The position numbers and the translations under genes are program-made. A stretch of 64,000 nucleotides of DNA from NCBI GenBank assembly GCA_032622095.1, contig CP136062.1, forward strand, positions 154,374,875 to 154,438,874, in the 5' to 3' direction. Below the pieces are notes generated by a model. That model saw nothing but the letters and a program-made list of their open reading frames with translations. It was not told the origin of the DNA and did no database searches. Source of the stretch: Siphonodentalium dalli (taxonomy: Eukaryota; Mollusca; Scaphopoda; Gadilida; Siphonodentaliidae). This document shows positions 58,555-64,000 of this stretch, in pieces; the first letter of the stretch is position 1, and the number at the start of each line of letters is the position of its first letter.

Positions 58555-59756
58555 TCTATACTATATATTTTGAGACTTCGTATATGTGTGTGTGTGTGTG
58601 TGTGTACTTCATAGAATCCAAAACGCGTGTACAGATTGAGATCAAATTTCGTATGTAAGTGTAAAATCCCACCGACACCGCCGTAGTCGCGGTTTAGGGA
58701 AGCTCAGAGCACCCGTTCTCCAATCTCAAATCACCGCAAAGGCACGGCGGGGGTTAATCAAGTGATTATTTAATGAGCGTTTGTTTTTGACGCATCTCTA
58801 TAAAGAGCGTCTGTTTCCCATTCAACGTTATTCGCATCTGCAGAGTTATACGGGAACGCAAACGTTATCGCTCGAAATTTATTCCCTGCGAGCACGGATG
58901 GCGCGCTCTGTTTTTACAGTATATACCTTTGGTATATACCGAAATCATCCCAGATAATCACGAATATAGCATCAGATTTCTCCCCAGATATACCGTTATA
59001 AAGCTACTGGAATCTGCCAATCTACGGGAAATTCCAGGGAATGCCGATTGAGCTCAAACTTGCTACCTACGGGAAGTGTCATATATATGAGTGTGTCCTT
59101 TATAGACTCGAACCGATTGAGCTCAAACTTGCTAAATAAGAAAATAGCCCCCAAGCCGTAAATATCAACAACAACGATATTGCTACCTACGGGGAGCAAC
59201 GTTATTAGCATCTGCAGAATTATGCAGAGAGAAAGTGCTTTCCTATTTTTAGAACGCAACACATGTTTACGTCGCGTTGTTGATTGAGGTTCACAACGGG
59301 GTTAATTGACTGTCCGCTCTTTGCGACGACGAGGTTCACGGCGGGGACTATTGACCAACACTCACAATTTCGTCTTTTGCATCAGATACCAACACCTCGA
59401 CCGATCGGGACCAAACTTGGTATGTGAGTGTAGTTTGACCAGGTGGTCGTCGCTGTCGTATTGACGAGCCCGTGCGACGCCCGTGCAGCGCATGCGCAGA
59501 CGAGATATCGGAAACGGGTGGAGCTATCGACTTGAAATTTGGTATGTGAATGTATCTTGCGCCGGGTACAAATTTTATCGGGTCGCCGAGCCCGTGCGAC
59601 GCCAGCTTCGCGCATGCGCAGACCAGATCTCGGAAACGGGTGGAGCTACCGGGTACAAATTTTTCTTATTGAAACGCGTGAAGCTAAAAATTAAAAAAAA
59701 ATATTTTAAAAATGTCATGTTTCGGACAAGCCGCCGGTGGCGGGCTAACCTGCTAG
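58555..59756 (+). mobile_element. Helitron unit 11 (last; chimeric)
   Basis: The first half follows unit 7 (GT-rich head, AGATTGAGATCAAATTTCGT). The second half follows the full-type units, with two GCGCATGCGCAG sub-repeats. Its CTAG at 59753-59756 is followed by T and non-array sequence. Confidence 0.85.
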
Positions 59757-62209
59757 TCCTATATATAATAACATATATGATTATGAACATTTAATACAAG
59801 ATTTGACAGTAATGCATATAATGGTATAGATGGATTGATTGGAAAGGGGCCGATTAAACAATAAGCCCAAGGAATTGTGTTAAGTTATCTTATAAGCCAC
59901 CCTTATGTTTCGCGCCGTCTCTCAATTAAATGGAGTCGGACGGGAAGGAATGGAAATATTATAATAATAGTAATGATGATGTCGTACGTGAGAGGTAGAG
60001 GAGAGCGAGAGAGAGGAGATGGATAGAGAGAAAATGATCAAAAGCTATATATTGAGAGCGAGAGAGATGGAGAGAAAAAGATCAAGCGAGATATAAATAA
60101 AGTCGATTAAAGTTGACGAAAAATCCGGCAACTGGATCTGGGCGTAAAGTCAGCTATATGGCGGGGTAACGCAACCGTACTTCCATGTAAACCAGGGCAC
60201 ATTTTCATGAAGCTTAAGGACTTAAGACGATCTTATAAGGGACTTAATCTAAGATGTAAGGTGGATCTTATGATGTCACTTTTCCGTTTCACGAACGCGT
60301 TTCATAAAACAATCTTAAGTCCATCTTAAGTAGAAAGTTAAGTTCCCGCGCTTTTAGGCTGGCTCTCGACAATTTGTTACAGCTATGCGCAGAAAATATT
60401 GGTTCTGTGTATGCTATAATAATGCCTGGGAACATTATTTGGTGATAGACAATAGGGCGTGTCTAGGCTAGCATAATGATGATATTGTAATGAAAGGGGA
60501 GATAATCATAATATAGTGATTGGTGTATAATGCATGTGCGCGCCTTCTAACATATATGTCAGATTCCACGCATACATATATGCATGCTTCAATACCTATT
60601 ATATACTAACAGAACGATTATTTAAGTTATTAAAGGGACATTATAACTCTGGAGGTGAACCTTCACCAATTGCACATGCCACTAATGCCAGGGCATATGT
60701 TAGCTCCTTTTTGGGTTGCTGGTATTATAGGTTCTAATACATTATCCGTCTTTGAAACATTTTAGTAAAGAGCGTTTATAATTAACAACACGTGAATAGA
60801 TGGTTCATAGTGACATATGTTTTATATATATGTTATTTGCGATATTGTTTTATTTCATATTTAATAAAAATGTGGTGTAGATGTAATAAATGTCTGAGAT
60901 TCACGTCGGTGGATCATGATAAAATATACGGGTTTATTGTTTGTTATTATCCTTCCGATATATATACTGAGTACATATTTATCAAACAGATAAGTCACTA
61001 TTATCATAGACGAGAAAAGTTTCGGACCAATTGTCACATGCAACATGATTACTGTTTACAGTACGATTGCGTGATTTGAGTAGCAAATAATGTCAAAGTC
61101 TATGAAAATGTATTCTTTTTGTTACAGCATGTACAGTCGGGTCTTGGCTGTTTACAGTTAGTATAGTGCATGGACACCCGGTCACACCCAGGGGATCGCG
61201 CAACTACTGGTCACGCCCCTGCTATAGCGTGCCAGTTGGTTATTAATTACTACCATTTCCGAAACATCCCTCCGTGTTCGCAAGATGTTATTCAGTTAAA
61301 TTTATTTATTATAACATACACGAACAAGATCCCATCCATATTTCCGACAAAAGGCGGATCATAACTTGGGTCTTATAACGTTAAGATTATGTTAAGACAC
61401 CTCACACAAGACTTAAAGTTAAGACCATATTAAGTTAGGACCTTGTTCGTGAAACGCACCTATGACTGAAGTTTGAACTTATGACCATCATAAGTCCCAA
61501 CTATATATGTCAAAAGTTGCTTTCATGAAACTGGGCCCAGTATTCTAATTCACTCTGCAAACAGGTAAATCCAATTTCCGAGGCGCTGATCGGTCAATTG
61601 CCCAGGTGTAGCTGTCGTAGAATTATATGGTTATATGCCTTGACCACTGGCACTGATGCAATGCAATGCCAATGGCCCGTCCGCAATGTAATACCTGATT
61701 GGCCACGAAACTTACATTTATTAATATAATTTATACATATCCGATTTCATTTGTAGCTGTTTTACGTCGAATGAAGCTTGGGACTGATCGAGATCGCCAT
61801 GGACCTTAGGTTAACCGACAGCATGCAGTATCCATTGGATGCATACTAATGGTTACCACACAACAGCCCAAATAATGTACACTCCCAACAACGTTCCACG
61901 TCGGTATATCGGTCAGATTTAATTAAAATTTATGACATATCAATACAATGCGATTAGAGTTCAAATAACACAATATAATTAGTCTTGCAATCTGCATAAT
62001 TATACTCGTGTATTATGCGTGGTCAATGCCGTTAAACTTTTATATACTGAATACCCATTGATGAGTATTCATGCACCTTAAGAAATGTTCAGATAATAAG
62101 TTCATCCAGCTTGTCTGAACTTTTGCCACCAATAGATATGAACCATTCTGCGCTACTTTAATAGGTGAATGGAAAAAATCAATTTAGTATAGAAAGGGTT
62201 AACAGTCAA
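59757..62209. other. Single-copy-like sequence with MITE-like dispersed repeats
   Basis: 60186-60382 is the plus copy of the repeat at 27119-27303. 61360-61545 is a related inverted unit ending TTCATGAAACTGGGCCC. A purine-rich (GAGA)n region lies near 59990-60080. Short open frames have no recognisable content. Confidence 0.4.
60186..61545. repeat. Pair of opposed CTTAAG-rich repeats, possibly ends of one element
   Basis: The left unit starts CCAGGGCACATTTTCATGAA; the right unit is its approximate inverse, TTTCATGAAACTGGGCCC at 61525-61543. Both contain CACGAAC.CG and CTTAAG/TTAAGAC motifs. Whether they bound one 1.36-kb element or are two separate insertions cannot be told. Confidence 0.4.
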
Positions 62210-62281
62210 CAACTGAATACCGTTCATTATGAAGAACTGAATACCGTGCATTATGAACAACTGAATACCGTGCATTATGAA
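62210..62281 (+). repeat. 24-bp minisatellite, three copies
   Basis: CAACTGAATACCGTGCATTA followed by TGAA is repeated three times in register with two substitutions. Confidence 0.9.
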
Positions 62282-62664
62282 TGCTAGTTGGTGGCCTCTT
62301 ACGTTGTTTCAATAACATATGAAGGTCAGATGTGCATGGGCAGATGGTGGGTGTCCACATGCAGGGTGGATACATTTATATATAATTATTTTCATTTTCA
62401 GGATGATATATACACGTGGTCGTCAATGAATAGACTATATGATATACCCCATCCACCAACCCGTGAACACAACTCAAACCAGATTTCCAAAATTGTCTCT
62501 ATCTCTGCCCCCAGCTATTGGCTGGAAAAAGTTAAACACTTTCAATTTTTTTGTTTACTGTGGAATGTAATCTGTTGTGTCGTAAAAAGTGTGGTTACCA
62601 TTGCTGAAACACACAATCTGCGCCACGTTATATATAAGTGCTCTGGCTTTTCAACCCGTATAAG

Positions 62665-63088
62665 AAAGCACCTCGGTAAACCACGATGAATGTACCATGG
62701 TACTTTGGCCCAAATATCATGGTATTACCAATATTTACCACAGTAAACAGTGGTACATAACAAACAACCCATGGTTTACCGTGGTGAACGCATGAGGTCC
62801 AAGACCTTGCATTGCGGTATACCAAGGATTTTGTTTTGTTATGTGCCACTGTTTACTGTGGTATACCGTGGTATACTAGTGGTATACCACATTAAACAGT
62901 GGTACATAACACAAAATCATTGGTATACCGAGGTCTATGATTTTAGACCTCAGTCGTGCACCACGGTAAACCATGATTTTGTTTGTTATGTACCACTGTT
63001 TACTTTGTAAACATTGGTAATACCGCGGTATTTTGGGCCATTTGATTATACCATGGTAAATTTATCGTGGTTTACCGAGGTGTTTTTT
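62665..63088. mobile_element. Palindrome-rich MITE with 7-bp target duplication
   Basis: GTATAAG flanks both ends (62658-62664 and 63089-63095). Inside, arms starting CACCTCGGTAAACCACGAT are inverted for roughly 90 bases, including CCATGGTA, GGCCCAAA and AGTAAACAGTGGTACATAAC. Further inverted copies of GTACCACTGTTTACTG lie within, giving nested hairpins. A 7- to 8-bp duplication fits P or hAT-like elements; superfamily not settled. Confidence 0.77.
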
Positions 63089-63553
63089 GTATAAGGGAAT
63101 GAATCAACTAGTTTCAAGTAGCTTTGTTTGTGGAAGATATTAGTTTTTGAAAGAAAAAAAAACTGTCATTTTTACCAATGCAGAAATAAGCCATATCTGT
63201 GTTATATTAAAGATGGTCTATCTTTTCCCTGCAAGCTTTATATAGATTCGAGGGTATAACATAATAGATTTTATTTATAACATCTTATGACCTTCGTGAG
63301 AGAGTTTTAGATTAAAAATATGTTGGAAGACCATCTTTAAGTGTTCTGGCTTTTCAATGCACGTCCTCACTTTCTTTTGGGGATAGATAAGGAGAGATCG
63401 AATCGAACACGCTTGATTTACCATTAACAAACTTAGAACTCCTAAAATAACTGGTCGGCGCTACTGGCACCCTTATAAAGGCGTACAAGTATATTTACAC
63501 ACTGTCTGATAGTCTCGATATCCTCCCCCGCCAAAAGGTAGGACATTAAGTGG
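63089..63553. other. Non-coding; no feature seen
   Basis: AAGTGTTCTGGCTTTTCAA at about 63339 resembles AAGTGCTCTGGCTTTTCAA at about 62636, a 19-bp direct repeat bracketing the MITE region. Confidence 0.35.
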
Positions 63554-64000
63554 CTAGTGAGAATTTGTACTCGGAATGTCCGTCATGACATCCGGGAATG
63601 CTGTGGTTTGTACATTCTTCACAAGAATTCTCTTTGCATTTACGAGTTCATCTGCTCGAAGTGGTCCTACTCTACGAGAGTTATCTTTCTTTGCGTTGTC
63701 AGCAAAACGTAGGATCCACGAAGTAACACGACACAGTTTGTCAAGATTTGAGTATCGGTTAACGTCAATTACATTTTCGATGTTTGGCGGAATGTCACTT
63801 TTCAAATATTCATTAGTGGGTGGCGTATCCGCCTCACCTGCAGTGGTAAGGAGATAAATGGCTGGTTCTACAGGTAAGTTGTTCATCCGCCATTCTGGTC
63901 CACAAAGCCACATGTTGCACGATTTAAGCTGTTTTGCTGAGAGGCCGCGTGTTAGCACATCGGCCGGATTGTGCTCAGATGGGCAGTATTTCCAGTTCTC
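63554..64000 (-). pseudogene. BEL/Pao retrotransposon pol fragment (RNase H to integrase linker)
   Basis: The minus-strand frame is open from the window edge to a stop at 63554-63556. Motifs are WKYCPSEHNPADVLTRGL, then WLCGPEW, then CRVTSWILRFADNAK and GPLRADELVNAKR, the characteristic run between RNase H and the integrase zinc-binding domain in BEL/Pao pol. The frame stops where the zinc-binding integrase part should follow, so the element is truncated or broken here. The remaining upstream pol lies beyond the window. Confidence 0.85.

Noticed and set aside
48727-59615. Many similar open frames of 77-129 codons in the Helitron array (for example starting MREAGVARARRPDK or MLRSKNRKALSL)
   Set aside because: They recur only because the repeat recurs, exist on both strands over the same bases, and have no domain or codon signature. 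Treated as non-coding.
39737-59756. CRISPR array or plant-type centromere satellite
   Set aside because: Units are 0.5-6.9 kb with Helitron termini; there are no short repeat-spacer units.
62288-62689. 133-codon plus-strand frame
   Set aside because: It starts in a minisatellite and ends in a MITE arm; no conserved feature.

Overview
The window looks like nuclear DNA of an animal, probably a marine invertebrate and perhaps a mollusc. The base composition is AT-rich. Genes are sparse and contain introns. Nearly everything recognisable is transposon-derived: a non-LTR retrotransposon with an N-terminal 2A-like motif, a BEL/Pao fragment, Helitrons, a tRNA-derived SINE, and many TIR elements. 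No bacterial operon, viral genome, CRISPR array or rRNA was seen. The taxonomic guess rests on the repeat families only.

Layout, left to right. 0.2-2.5 kb: a decayed copy of a multicopy invertebrate gene (PIN/FEN-like motif plus a Cys-rich CXC-like tail). 3.3-9.2 kb, minus strand: a CR1/L2-like LINE (APE endonuclease, reverse transcriptase, C-terminal Cys/His motif) whose RT half is tandemly duplicated with a 2,291-bp period. 11.0-11.5 kb: a SINE. 12.3-16.6 kb, minus strand: two exons with compatible splice phases that appear to be the 3' end of the only plausible host gene, a Thr/Ala/Pro-repeat protein with a C-terminal anchor. 14.6-15.3 kb: a T2/Kolobok-like MITE inside that intron. 17-27 kb: repeat-dominated (84-bp minisatellite with a terminal hairpin, a complex ~110-bp array, two copies of a dispersed element, direct repeats). 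28.8-30.7 kb: a candidate TIR element. 33.2-36.9 kb: a TIR element with a 6-bp target duplication that contains two Harbinger-like elements, one an internal-deletion derivative of the other. 37.3-37.8 kb: a foldback element.

39.7-59.8 kb is the most striking part: a head-to-tail run of Helitron units. The first unit is about 6.9 kb and carries three copies of an unrecognised gene family plus further gene fragments. Five tails in it share two consecutive GC-rich hairpins whose stems covary. Eleven shorter units (0.5-1.5 kb) follow; five of them are about 1.32 kb. Each ends in a hairpin plus CTAG and abuts the next start. Units 5-7 recur as units 9-11 with a 4.81-kb shift, so the array has higher-order structure. 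Many units carry 122-bp sub-repeats containing GCGCATGCGCAG, a match to the NRF1 consensus.

59.8-64 kb: single-copy-like sequence with further MITEs, then a BEL/Pao polyprotein fragment that runs off the right edge on the minus strand.

Limits: all repeat identities and boundaries were judged by eye. The only host coding sequence I can support is the two-exon gene; most other open frames are accidental or repeat-borne.
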